A stretch of 64,000 nt of DNA from NCBI GenBank assembly GCA_036770365.1, contig DAIPJH010000008.1, positions 1-64,000 of the forward strand. Reading direction: 5' to 3'. Made by a program: the position numbers and the translations under genes. The notes beneath the pieces are model-generated. The model saw nothing but the letters and a program-made list of their open reading frames with translations, made no database searches and was not told the origin of the DNA. The stretch is from DAIPJH01 sp036770365 (GTDB lineage Bacteria > Pseudomonadota > Alphaproteobacteria > Rickettsiales > UBA998). Positions 24,618-32,100 of this stretch are shown piece by piece; position 1 is the stretch's first letter, and each line of letters opens with the position of its first letter.

Positions 24618-25151
24618 ATGACCCAAAAATCTAGTGCTGCTATGCTTATATCCTTGCTCTGTGCCTTATGTACCAGCGCAGCCTGCGCCAAAGAGGAGTC
24701 TCCTATGTCACCAGTTCCACCTACAGCTCGCGTGATGCCTAAACTCACGGATGCACAAATTGAAGTGACGCAGCACGGTGGCACAGAAAAACCCTTCGAC
24801 AATGAATATTGGGATAACCATGACGACGGCATTTATGTTGATGTTGTCTCAGGTAAACCATTATTTTCTTCAACAGATAAGTTTGATTCTGGTACAGGCT
24901 GGCCGAGCTTCTCGCAGCCCATTGATGCAAATTTTGTGACCAACCACACCGACACTGCGTATGGTATGGAGCGCACTGAGGTGAAATCTGCGGATAGCGG
25001 TTCGCATCTCGGTCACGTATTTGAAGATGGACCAAAAGATAAGGGCGGCAAACGTTATTGCATCAATTCTGCCGCTCTACTTTTCATCCCAAAGGCAGAC
25101 TTAGAAAAAGAAGGCTACGGAAAATATTTGGTGCTATTTGAAAAGAAATAG
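24618..25151 (+). CDS. msrB: Periplasmic peptide-methionine (R)-S-oxide reductase
   Basis: A 177-residue MsrB with a Sec-type signal peptide (LISLLCALCTSAACA, residues ~10-24). Core features are SGTGWPSF, the GSHLGHVF motif and the catalytic cysteine in RYCINSAAL. The paired CxxC zinc motifs of many MsrB proteins are not visible, so it belongs to the zinc-free form. It would repair oxidised methionine in exported proteins. A thioredoxin-like gene starts 8 bp downstream and may supply reducing power in the same compartment. ATG 24618 lacks an obvious ribosome-binding site. Confidence 0.92.
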   Translation: MTQKSSAAMLISLLCALCTSAACAKEESPMSPVPPTARVMPKLTDAQIEVTQHGGTEKPFDNEYWDNHDDGIYVDVVSGKPLFSSTDKFDSGTGWPSFSQPIDANFVTNHTDTAYGMERTEVKSADSGSHLGHVFEDGPKDKGGKRYCINSAALLFIPKADLEKEGYGKYLVLFEKK

Positions 25152-25159
25152 GAAAAATA

Positions 25160-25576
25160 ATGTGTATTTTTAAACAATTCTGCGTTGCTATCATGTTGCT
25201 AATGGTGTTTGTCCAACCGGCGAATGCATCAGCATTGCACCCAAAAGCCAACTTGATCGCGCTGTATTTCTCGGCGCAGTGGTGTCCGAATTGCCATGCT
25301 CTCAACCCCACCCTTGAAGAAGCGCGCAGTAAAGGCAGGCTAGACGACAAAGACGTGTTGTTTGTAACGCTAGACCTCACCAACAAAACAACCATCCACC
25401 AAAGCCTTATGCTTGCTGAGGCTCTCGGCGTAACAGATTTTGTGAAATCGCAAGGCAGTTCAACAGGCTACGTTGCCATCTTAGACGCATCCACCCACAA
25501 AGAACTCGCCCATTTTGACCGTACTGCTACTGCGGATGGAATGATTAAAATAATTATGGAAAAGTTAGCAAAATGA
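25160..25576 (+). CDS. Exported thioredoxin-fold protein (CPNC)
   Basis: A 138-residue protein with an N-terminal signal peptide (CVAIMLLMVFVQPANA) followed by a thioredoxin fold whose active site is WCPNC (YFSAQWCPNCHAL). The fold continues through DKDVLFVTLDLT, but the cis-proline loop is not the canonical one. It is probably a periplasmic reductant or thiol carrier. AGGA precedes the start, and the 8-bp gap to msrB indicates a two-gene operon in which it may recycle MsrB. Confidence 0.82.
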   Translation: MCIFKQFCVAIMLLMVFVQPANASALHPKANLIALYFSAQWCPNCHALNPTLEEARSKGRLDDKDVLFVTLDLTNKTTIHQSLMLAEALGVTDFVKSQGSSTGYVAILDASTHKELAHFDRTATADGMIKIIMEKLAK

Positions 25577-25633
25577 TCTCACGTTACCTTGCATTCCTTT
25601 AAATATAAATATCCTACAAATTCCTAGCCCTTT

Positions 25634-25666
25634 TGTCATCAAACTGTCATGATTTTAGGATAGAAT
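25634..25666 (+). promoter_or_regulatory. Box D: best Pho-box-like site, with -10
   Basis: TGTCAT (25634-25639), CAAAC, TGTCAT (25645-25650), exactly 10 bp, then TAGAAT (25661-25666). The repeat is almost a textbook Pho box, placed where an activator would replace the -35 element. It serves the two unknown genes 25689 and 26074. Confidence 0.6.
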
Positions 25667-25688
25667 GGTAGCGTAAAAAGAGGTCTGT

Positions 25689-26039
25689 ATGAGCGTTCTT
25701 AGCTTTTTAATACCTAAAGATGTCAGTTTTGGGCTATCGGGTAAAATTGATGGGCTTTTTGCACAACGTCAAACCACAAAAACATCTGGCGATAAATTAG
25801 CAGATAAACTCTATTCAGATTTCAAAGCCGTCAAACAACAGACCACAAGCGCGTCACACACACATCATGATTCACATGACTTTGCAAAGTTTGATTTAGC
25901 TGGCGCAGGTCACTCAGGCATTAAATTTTCAGGCAACGTTGATCACGAAGGGGGCGTTCGCCCTGCAAATAACGTTATCAGCGCAGCCATCTCAGATGCT
26001 ATTCGTATTGGCAAAGACGACAGCGGAATAACGGCTTAA
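25689..26039 (+). CDS. Unknown protein, His-rich middle
   Basis: A 116-residue protein with no recognised family. It begins with a hydrophobic MSVLSFLIPKDVSFGLSG, has a basic middle (RQTTKTSGDKLADKLYSDFK), a histidine-rich patch (SHTHHDSHDFAKF) and a glycine-rich C-terminal half. AGAGG gives a good ribosome-binding site. It is first in a two-gene unit with 26074 (34-bp gap) under box D. It sits on the plus strand just beyond the GTA genes of the opposite strand. Confidence 0.65.
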   Translation: MSVLSFLIPKDVSFGLSGKIDGLFAQRQTTKTSGDKLADKLYSDFKAVKQQTTSASHTHHDSHDFAKFDLAGAGHSGIKFSGNVDHEGGVRPANNVISAAISDAIRIGKDDSGITA

Positions 26040-26073
26040 TGTAAGACTCAAGGATAAAGATAAGGAGCAAATA

Positions 26074-26460
26074 ATGTCTGAAGGACCATCCATATTTGAT
26101 ATGATGAACCGCGGGATGATGGGCGGTGGCATGGGCAGTGGCTTTGACGGCATCCCCTTGCTCGGACTTAAAAACGTTAATTGGGGACTGACAGAAGCAC
26201 AAGGTTACGTCAACAAACCTATTTTACAAAATGGTGGTTTGTTTGGTATTGGCGGCAAAGGCGGCAGCAAAACTGAAGGGTTTCTTGCTAATATTGCCGC
26301 AGATTTCAAGCGGGCAAGTGAGGGAGTCCAACCTGCTGCTGAAGCTGTACATATAGAACATTATGCCCTGCAAGACGCTCCCATTGATACGCATTTCAAT
26401 CTAAAAGCCCCTCCAATTGGCAGTGGTGACGGCGGCAGTCATGGCATGGACCTCGCTTAG
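26074..26460 (+). CDS. Unknown glycine/methionine-rich protein
   Basis: A 128-residue protein without a recognised domain. The N-terminal quarter is Met/Gly-rich (MMNRGMMGGGMGSGF), the middle glycine-rich (GGLFGIGGKGGSK), and the rest hydrophilic. AGGAG precedes the ATG. It follows 25689 by 34 bp. Its TAG stop shares the palindrome CTAG (26457-26460) with the stop of the convergent GTA tail gene. Confidence 0.65.
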   Translation: MSEGPSIFDMMNRGMMGGGMGSGFDGIPLLGLKNVNWGLTEAQGYVNKPILQNGGLFGIGGKGGSKTEGFLANIAADFKRASEGVQPAAEAVHIEHYALQDAPIDTHFNLKAPPIGSGDGGSHGMDLA

Positions 26461-26870
26461 CCGTAGGTCACTTCACCTGAACTCTCCAAACTAATAGAAA
26501 ATACACACGGGCTTGCCTCGTCAATATTTGCGGTGCGGTTATAATTTCGTATGCAAAAAGCCCCCGCCAACACGTCCCCATTACCAAACGCTAGACGATA
26601 ATGTGCATGTTCTCCAGAAAAAGCACTGGCGCGCAACCGCTCATCTGCCTCATCACTCATCACAATCCCTTCGCCTGATAACCGCACAGCCTGTAGTCCT
26701 GCATCCTCTGCAATCACGCGCCACGCCCCTGTGCCAACATCACGCTTTTCAATCAGCCCTTTGCTGACCTCCAGCTTGGTAAGGCGCATGCCACCAACTT
26801 CATAAAATGTTTCTATTGTTCCGCCATCGCCGATATGTAGCATGACAGTGTGACTTGCTAAAATGGTCAT
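26457..26870 (-). CDS. GTA-type major tail protein (gp9-like)
   Basis: A 137-residue tail-tube protein of the TP901-1/GTA class. The order of features matches GTA gp9: a start like MTILASHTVMLHIGDGG, conserved GTGAWRVIAEDAGLQAVRLSGEG, and a C-terminal SISLESSGEVTYG. In gene transfer agents it forms the tail tube. It follows gp6-, gp7- and gp8-like genes in canonical order, but a 134-bp gap containing a REP-like palindrome separates it from gp8. No gp10-gp11 genes follow; the next gene is convergent, so the cluster is cut off here. Confidence 0.82.
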   Translation of the reverse strand: MTILASHTVMLHIGDGGTIETFYEVGGMRLTKLEVSKGLIEKRDVGTGAWRVIAEDAGLQAVRLSGEGIVMSDEADERLRASAFSGEHAHYRLAFGNGDVLAGAFCIRNYNRTANIDEASPCVFSISLESSGEVTYG

Positions 26871-26907
26871 GTGAATTGCTCCAATAACTAGGTATTTGCT
26901 AGATTAG

Positions 26908-26939
26908 CTTGTCATTCCCGTAAAAGCAGGAATGACAAG
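26908..26939. repeat. REP-like palindrome, copy 2, inside GTA cluster
   Basis: CTTGTCATTCC (26908-26918) and GGAATGACAAG (26929-26939) form an 11-bp stem; the inner part (CGTAAAAGCA) has one mismatch. It is a related copy of the element at 22564 and lies in the gap between gp8- and gp9-like GTA genes. Confidence 0.7.
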
Positions 26940-27004
26940 AGAAAAAGTTAGAAATTCTTAGTATGGCTTGCCCTATAATGCTACGCATTCAGACAATGAC
27001 GAAC

Positions 27005-27421
27005 CTACACTACCCATCCCACCACGCTCACCATGCCGCTATGTGAAATCCCATTTTTATCAGGGCTAACGCTGACACGGTCAATGCGAAGTGAAATAAG
27101 CTGTACCGCACTACCAGTAAGCGACAGCACAGCATTATCCAATAAGATGACAACACGCTCGACCACGTCCAGTACGGTTTTTCGGCTACCCGTGCGGCCA
27201 ATACAACTCAGACTCATCGTAATTTTTTCGACTGTTTGTGCTATGGTATGACTACGCTGCGAGGCTATATCCTTAAAACTCAACACTGTAATCGCTGTTG
27301 TATCCAACCCCTCAGGGATACGATCATACAAATGATCATCTAATAGTCCCATCAATGTCGCATCAGCATGCAACACACCATAGACAGCCTGTTGCAAGGC
27401 TTGTAGATGATCTCCACTCAT
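27005..27421 (-). CDS. GTA gp8-like DUF3168 tail protein
   Basis: A 138-residue DUF3168 protein. Typical features are the N-terminal LQQAVYGVLHADATLMGLL, PEGLDTTAITVLSF and the C-terminal mixed sheet ending in SGMVSVVGWVV. In gene transfer agents and siphophages the family sits at the head-tail junction (tail completion). It overlaps the gp7-like gene by 4 nt, confirming the operon. No defects are visible. Confidence 0.82.
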   Translation of the reverse strand: MSGDHLQALQQAVYGVLHADATLMGLLDDHLYDRIPEGLDTTAITVLSFKDIASQRSHTIAQTVEKITMSLSCIGRTGSRKTVLDVVERVVILLDNAVLSLTGSAVQLISLRIDRVSVSPDKNGISHSGMVSVVGWVV

Positions 27422-27771
27422 ATCACACCTCCTGTGCGAGCGACAATTTCTAATAGCTCATGTTTGGCGGCAACGTCTACCACCGCTGAAATTGTCAAAA
27501 TTTTTTCATCCCATAAGATGCGTAATGCACTGGTGATATCGCTACGATAACGAAGACGAATACGATAATTCACCACAGCCTCTATCCCTATATCCGATAC
27601 CATATCCTGTGCGCTAATGGGGATAACCTGCGCCCAGAGCGTCACCACATCTTCATAGGTTCGCACACCACCACCGAGATTATCCGCAACCACTACTTCA
27701 CGCTGAAAGGTCACACGCTCATGCATATCTGAAGCAAGTAGAGTCGAGATAGTCTGTGATACAATTGTCAT
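27418..27771 (-). CDS. GTA gp7-like head-tail adaptor
   Basis: A 117-residue protein of the SPP1-gp16/HK97-gp10-like head closure class. Recognisable parts are HERVTFQREVVVADNLGGG with VVTLWAQVIPIS, then NYRIRLRYRSDITSALRILWDEKILTI split by turns. It is predicted to bridge portal and tail in the particle. It overlaps both neighbours by 4 nt, keeping the canonical gp6-gp7-gp8 order. Confidence 0.82.
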   Translation of the reverse strand: MTIVSQTISTLLASDMHERVTFQREVVVADNLGGGVRTYEDVVTLWAQVIPISAQDMVSDIGIEAVVNYRIRLRYRSDITSALRILWDEKILTISAVVDVAAKHELLEIVARTGGVI

Positions 27772-28316
27772 AGACGCACCTCGCGGTATGGCTGAAGCAA
27801 AGAACGACTACTCAATGGAATCGCCTCTGCACTACGATCATCAAACAACGCGGCGATATGGGTTAGGATTGCATGACGAATGGGGTGCGGTACATCGTTC
27901 GCCGCATCGCCATAACCTGCACGATAGTTGATACGCACCTGCGTACCGCTAATCTCGCTATCAAACTCCAAAACTCCTGCGGAGGCATCGAATGCATAGT
28001 GAGTCGAACTGATGGTCACTTGCACCCCTGCTTCATCTACACTCACGACCGACAGCACTGACTGAATGGGTTGCATAGGAAGGGTGATGCACAAAGGTGC
28101 GTATTGATGATAGGTTATCTGCCAATCCTGCGTTATCAAACTGCGCATGATACACTGTTCTGCTGCCTCACGTGCCACCGCCATAAGGCTAGTTATCACG
28201 CTATCTTCTGTACTACCATCGACACGCAGAAATAATTTTGCTTCTGCCAGCGTGATGGGTTCAAGTGAGGGAGGATTTATCCGCTTAAGTGCGCGGGGTG
28301 GGTAATAATGTGCCAT
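27768..28316 (-). CDS. GTA gp6-like head-tail connector
   Basis: About 182 residues of the phage gp6/phiE125 gp8-like connector family. The core is PPSLEPITLAEAKLFLRVDG, then AREAAEQCIMRSLITQDWQI and a C-terminal VPHPIRHAILTHIAALFDDR. The ATG at 28316 is chosen because AGAGG lies upstream; in-frame codons continue to 28358. It is the first of four GTA structural genes on the minus strand. The capsid, portal, terminase and protease genes that normally precede it are absent from this window, so the GTA genome is split. Confidence 0.82.
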   Translation of the reverse strand: MAHYYPPRALKRINPPSLEPITLAEAKLFLRVDGSTEDSVITSLMAVAREAAEQCIMRSLITQDWQITYHQYAPLCITLPMQPIQSVLSVVSVDEAGVQVTISSTHYAFDASAGVLEFDSEISGTQVRINYRAGYGDAANDVPHPIRHAILTHIAALFDDRSAEAIPLSSRSLLQPYREVRL

Positions 28317-28388
28317 GAAAATGCCTCTTCTGCCTGTTGCTTCCGTTTTAAGAAACAAGACAGCATAGAGGTGCGGAAGAGGAAAATT

Positions 28389-29048
28389 TTATGGGTACAC
28401 TGCAACAGGATTGGTGTTGGGTGCGTAAATATCAATCAAGGTGGTTTTCACTTCACCTGCGATCTTAGGCTGCTGTGCTTCAAACCACGAAGTTGCACCC
28501 AGAATATCTGCAGTTTCGCCGCGTAGATGACTATCTTTCTTAGCAAGTAGAATATCATTATTTGCCATCACCACCAACAGACCACGCTGTTCAAGGACAA
28601 TGATGACATCATGAAGTGAAAGCCCTTCAACCTCACGCGGATGTTTTGCATACCATTTTGCTGCCACAATACCCGCTTGATTGTTATAAAGATCTTTCAT
28701 CATTTCCATGGTGGTATCAGGATTACCAAGTTTGAAAATACGTTCCGCATATTCATTAGCGTAACCAAGCAAGGTAACAATTTTTTCTGCCTTTTTCTCG
28801 CTCACGAAATGTGATGTTAAGATACTGAAAACCTTCCCCGCCGCATAAGCATGTTTCACCGCATTAGCACTCTCGGTTGCAAAACGCTGCTCTTGCTCTA
28901 GCCTAAGAGCTTGGTTTTCTTGATCAGTATAGAATAATGCCAACGCGGTCGAACCCATCATGCACGCCAAAAGCATCCAGAAAGAAAAACTCGTCATAAT
29001 TTGTTTTAAAACAAACGAAAAAATCGAAGGGTTACAGGTATCTGTCAT
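28389..29048 (-). CDS. Unknown membrane-anchored protein
   Basis: A 219-residue protein with one N-terminal membrane helix (FWMLLACMMGSTALALFY) followed by a largely helical periplasmic or cytoplasmic domain. The first part (DQENQALRLEQEQRFATESA) is likely coiled coil. The middle contains YANEYAERIFKLGNP and the end NPVAVYP. No family is recognised. It lies 72 bp upstream of the GTA cluster on the same strand and could be cotranscribed, but it is not a known GTA component. Confidence 0.65.
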   Translation of the reverse strand: MTDTCNPSIFSFVLKQIMTSFSFWMLLACMMGSTALALFYTDQENQALRLEQEQRFATESANAVKHAYAAGKVFSILTSHFVSEKKAEKIVTLLGYANEYAERIFKLGNPDTTMEMMKDLYNNQAGIVAAKWYAKHPREVEGLSLHDVIIVLEQRGLLVVMANNDILLAKKDSHLRGETADILGATSWFEAQQPKIAGEVKTTLIDIYAPNTNPVAVYP

Positions 29049-29175
29049 AGGTACATCTATTGTGGAAAAGCGTTGCGCGAAATCGTATATACTGTTTTTC
29101 TAATTTTACAAGTGATAGTATGACCATAGTACAATATATTTTTAAAGAATATCCTAACAGCTACAGTATTTTATA

Positions 29176-29189
29176 TTAGTACGTACTAA
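29176..29189. promoter_or_regulatory. Perfect 14-bp palindrome, operator candidate
   Basis: TTAGTACGTACTAA is a perfect palindrome 56 bp before the SDR start. Symmetric sites of this size typically bind TetR/MarR-type dimers; no such regulator gene is adjacent. Confidence 0.45.
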
Positions 29190-29244
29190 AGGTTATTTAT
29201 CTTCGCTATTATTTAGAGCGTCTCAACAATTGGAAAGATGTGTT

Positions 29245-30072
29245 ATGCCTAAGGTTTGGTTCATTACAGGTTGCTCTACAGGATTTGGAAAAATCATGGT
29301 GGAAGAACTACTCAAGACGGATGCTTACGTGGTTGCCACAGCACGAAACAGTATTTCTCTCACGCATTTCACACCGCAATATCCCGACCAACTTTTGACG
29401 CTTGCACTAGATGTAACCCAGCCGACAATGATTACTGACGCTGTTGCGCAAGCACACGCGAAATTTGGACGCATTGATGTGCTACTCAATAATGCGGGCT
29501 ATGGCATGATGGGTGCGCTAGAAGAAACGACAATGCCAGCCCTTCGTCGTATGTTTGAAACCAACGTTTTTGGCTTAGTCGAAGTCACACAAGCGATTTT
29601 GCCCATCATGCGCGCACAAAAAAGTGGGCATATCATTAATCTTTCTTCTACCGCAGGCGTCACTGCCACCGCAGGATTCGCAGGGTATAACGGCACAAAA
29701 TACGCCGTAGAAGGACTTTCTGAAGCTCTTGCTCTCGAAGTCGCACCATTGGGCATCAAAGTCAGCATCATCGAACCCGGCCCATTTAGAACGGACTTCA
29801 TTGGACGATCATTAGATTACATGCCTGAAATGTCTGAATACGCCGCCAGCGCAGGCCAAACCCGCGCTTACCTTAACGCCATGGACGGTAAACAACCTGG
29901 TGATCCACTCAAGGCTGTGCATATTATCATGGAGATGGTGACGCAGGAAGATCCACCACTTCACATGCCACTTGGCAAGCTCGCATTTGAGCGTATCAGT
30001 AAAAAGATGGAGCAATGGCAAACCGCACTGGGTGAGCTAGAGACAGTGATCAAGAGCGCGGATTTTGATTAA
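29245..30072 (+). CDS. Short-chain dehydrogenase/reductase
   Basis: A 275-residue classical SDR. It shows the NAD(P)-binding TGCSTGFG motif near the N-terminus, NNAGYG, the catalytic Ser in INLSSTAG and the YNGTKYAVEG motif (Tyr/Lys). It resembles the broad group annotated as SDR family oxidoreductase acting on small carbonyls or sugars; the substrate is not evident. ATG 29245 follows GGAAAG; a TTG at 29230 is unlikely. Its stop shares TTAA (30069-30072) with the convergent gene. Confidence 0.9.
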   Translation: MPKVWFITGCSTGFGKIMVEELLKTDAYVVATARNSISLTHFTPQYPDQLLTLALDVTQPTMITDAVAQAHAKFGRIDVLLNNAGYGMMGALEETTMPALRRMFETNVFGLVEVTQAILPIMRAQKSGHIINLSSTAGVTATAGFAGYNGTKYAVEGLSEALALEVAPLGIKVSIIEPGPFRTDFIGRSLDYMPEMSEYAASAGQTRAYLNAMDGKQPGDPLKAVHIIMEMVTQEDPPLHMPLGKLAFERISKKMEQWQTALGELETVIKSADFD

Positions 30073-30926
30073 AAACGACTTGAGCCATTTCCACCGCGTT
30101 CTTCCCGCTCACGCATCTGATGCGCCCACTCTGCCTCATCATGCACATGATGCTCTTCTTGATCTCCTCTGATGGACTTTATTTTGGCAGGTTTAATGGG
30201 TTTTTCTTTAGGTAAGACTATTTTTTTAGCAGCAACTCGAGTGGTATGCGCCTCTTTGTGTGGTACTACTGGTCTCACTTGCTCCACCCATTGCTGTACT
30301 TTTTTCTCAAGTGGCACTGCCTCACTGTCCCCCGCGATATGTTGTATGGCCTGCGCATCACCACTGCCTTGTTGTAAGGGTGCTTCCTGCCCTGACTCCG
30401 CAGCCAACCGCGCTTTTCGTTCTTGCGCTCTTTGATAATGCGCATCTGCTAGAGCAGCTAACTCTTGCGCTCTTGCATCAAGCTTTGCCGATGTAAATTG
30501 TGGAACAGCATTCCCGTGCTGCAACTCATCTTCAGACACCGCTGAACGACCACGTCGTAACTCTGCATATTGCGCTTCTAACAGAGCAACCCGCGCATAT
30601 TCTCGACGTGCAGCACGTTTTTGTGCATCCGTGTACGCTCCTGCCAAAAAATTTTGTGGGGTTTCATCATCAAGGATAATACCACGCTTTGCTAATTGCT
30701 CGCTCACGCGCTGCGCCTCACGTTCGGCCGCAGCCTCTTTCTCAAGATTTTTAAGATAATCTGCCTTCGCTTGATTAACGGCTTCCTCACCCATGACGCC
30801 CTCAAAGATCACATCAGGAAACTCAATACCCGCATATTTCTCTGCCGCAGCATCAACAATCGCTTTGGTATCAATCTGCTTTCTTGGCTTTTTTGGTTCT
30901 TTGGTATGTTTGTATTCTTTTGCCAC
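30069..30926 (-). CDS. Unknown Ala/Glu/Lys-rich, coiled-coil protein
   Basis: A 285-residue hydrophilic protein without signal peptide or membrane helix. Long Ala/Arg/Glu/Lys runs (AEREAQRVSEQLAKRG, KRAARREYARVALLEAQYAE, ADAHYQRAQERKARLAAE) predict extended coiled coil. A proline/lysine-rich segment (VLPKEKPIKPAKIKS) and a His/Glu-rich end follow. The start is GTG 30926 with GGGGA 8 nt upstream. It is divergent from 31076, and each direction carries a direct-repeat box. No function can be assigned. Confidence 0.65.
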   Translation of the reverse strand: MAKEYKHTKEPKKPRKQIDTKAIVDAAAEKYAGIEFPDVIFEGVMGEEAVNQAKADYLKNLEKEAAAEREAQRVSEQLAKRGIILDDETPQNFLAGAYTDAQKRAARREYARVALLEAQYAELRRGRSAVSEDELQHGNAVPQFTSAKLDARAQELAALADAHYQRAQERKARLAAESGQEAPLQQGSGDAQAIQHIAGDSEAVPLEKKVQQWVEQVRPVVPHKEAHTTRVAAKKIVLPKEKPIKPAKIKSIRGDQEEHHVHDEAEWAHQMREREERGGNGSSRF

Positions 30927-30955
30927 GAATAAAAATCCCCATTGTTTGAGGGTTC

Positions 30956-31000
30956 ATTCTAACCTTAATCACATAAAAAATATGTTAAGATTATGTGACA
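30956..31000 (-). promoter_or_regulatory. Box E: direct-repeat site, minus strand
   Basis: On the minus strand: TGTCAC (31000-30995), ATAAT, CTTAAC (30989-30984), exactly 22 bp, then TAGAAT (30961-30956). It drives the coiled-coil gene at 30926. The ATAAT-CTTAAC part is identical to box J at 62740. Confidence 0.5.
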
Positions 31001-31015
31001 ATCTATTTTACATTT

Positions 31016-31048
31016 CGTCATGATATTGTCATGATTGTATCCTATGAT
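31016..31048 (+). promoter_or_regulatory. Box F: direct-repeat site, plus strand
   Basis: CGTCAT (31016-31021), GATAT, TGTCAT (31027-31032), exactly 10 bp, then TATGAT (31043-31048). It has the same geometry as box D and lies back to back with box E in the shared intergenic region. Confidence 0.55.
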
Positions 31049-31075
31049 GGCATAAATCATCTTAAGGAATGTATC

Positions 31076-31606
31076 ATGTCGAACACACCAACACTCACGG
31101 TTACTCCAACACATAACCCGGAAGTTTATAACAAAGCTTATAGTGCGGCGATCAAAGAAGTGCGCGCTGAAGCATTGCAATTCTTACAAAAGAAGTATGT
31201 ATCGCTGGCATCTGAACTAAGCAGATCATTAGAAAACATCATAAGTTCTGATGAAAACGGCATGCCTGTCGTGAAAGAACAAGATTTACAATCGCCAGAA
31301 TGGCAGAAAAAGAAAGAAGAAATTGCACCTAAACAACGTGTAATAGAAATCTTTATGACTGCACTTCAAAACGATGACAAGGCACTAGCTCTTGACCCAA
31401 TGCTTTCTAATCTTCACGATAAAAACATAGGGTTACTGGACTTTAACCATCACAAAGCCGAAAGTCCTGAAGAATTAGCAGCGAGAGCAAAAGCAAACGG
31501 CATCTCACCAGAAAATCCACTCCATGATTTTCCAAGACGCATCTATGCCCCTTTAACCATTTCAACTACGGTACAAACGCCACAAACGCTACAAATTGGT
31601 GGCTAG
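31076..31606 (+). CDS. Unknown soluble protein
   Basis: A 176-residue protein with no signal peptide and no recognised family. It is mostly helical in the first two thirds (YNKAYSAAIKEVRAEALQFL, then LASELSRSLENIISS). The C-terminus is Pro/Thr-rich. AAGGA precedes ATG 31076. Box F lies directly upstream. The stop shares CTAG (31603-31606) with the convergent smpB. Confidence 0.65.
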   Translation: MSNTPTLTVTPTHNPEVYNKAYSAAIKEVRAEALQFLQKKYVSLASELSRSLENIISSDENGMPVVKEQDLQSPEWQKKKEEIAPKQRVIEIFMTALQNDDKALALDPMLSNLHDKNIGLLDFNHHKAESPEELAARAKANGISPENPLHDFPRRIYAPLTISTTVQTPQTLQIGG

Positions 31607-32082
31607 TCCTTATCCCCTGCCTTGAGGATACGCCCTTTTTCGCGCTGCCAATCGCGGTCTTTCTCGGCTTCGCGTTTGTCGTGTTTTTTCTTCCCCTTCG
31701 CTACACCCAGCTTAATTTTTGCTAGCCCTTTTTCATTAAAATACAGGGCGAGTGGTACGAGAGTGATGCCGTCACGTTTGAGCTGACCAATCAATTTATT
31801 GATCTCTTTGCGTTTTAGCATCAATTTGCGTGGGCGGCGCGGCTCATGATTAAAGTGCTTGGCAGCGTCCCACTCGCTAATATGCGAGTTATACATCCAG
31901 ATTTCATCGTCTTTTTGCCCAGCATACGCATCACCAAGATTCGCCTTACCTGCGCGCAGCGACTTCACCTCCGTGCCAAGCAGCACAATACCTGCTTCCA
32001 TCTCTGATTCAATGGTATATTCATGGCGTGCTTTGCGGTTTTCAATCCGCGGGGCTTGCAGACCTTTTTTCTTCGGACTCAT
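31603..32082 (-). CDS. smpB: SsrA-binding protein SmpB
   Basis: A 159-residue trans-translation factor that delivers tmRNA to stalled ribosomes. Characteristic stretches are ENRKARHEYTIESEMEAGI, LLGTEVKSLRAGKANLGDAY and the basic C-terminal tail (KKKHDKREAEKDRDWQRE) that enters the mRNA channel. Length is normal. It lies 18 bp after dapA on the same strand, an arrangement common in alphaproteobacteria. Confidence 0.96.
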   Translation of the reverse strand: MSPKKKGLQAPRIENRKARHEYTIESEMEAGIVLLGTEVKSLRAGKANLGDAYAGQKDDEIWMYNSHISEWDAAKHFNHEPRRPRKLMLKRKEINKLIGQLKRDGITLVPLALYFNEKGLAKIKLGVAKGKKKHDKREAEKDRDWQREKGRILKAGDKD

Positions 32083-32100
32083 GACATATGCACCATGTAA

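Noticed and set aside
22564..26939. CRISPR array from the repeated palindromes
   Set aside because: The two copies are over 4 kb apart, with no regular spacers and no cas genes.
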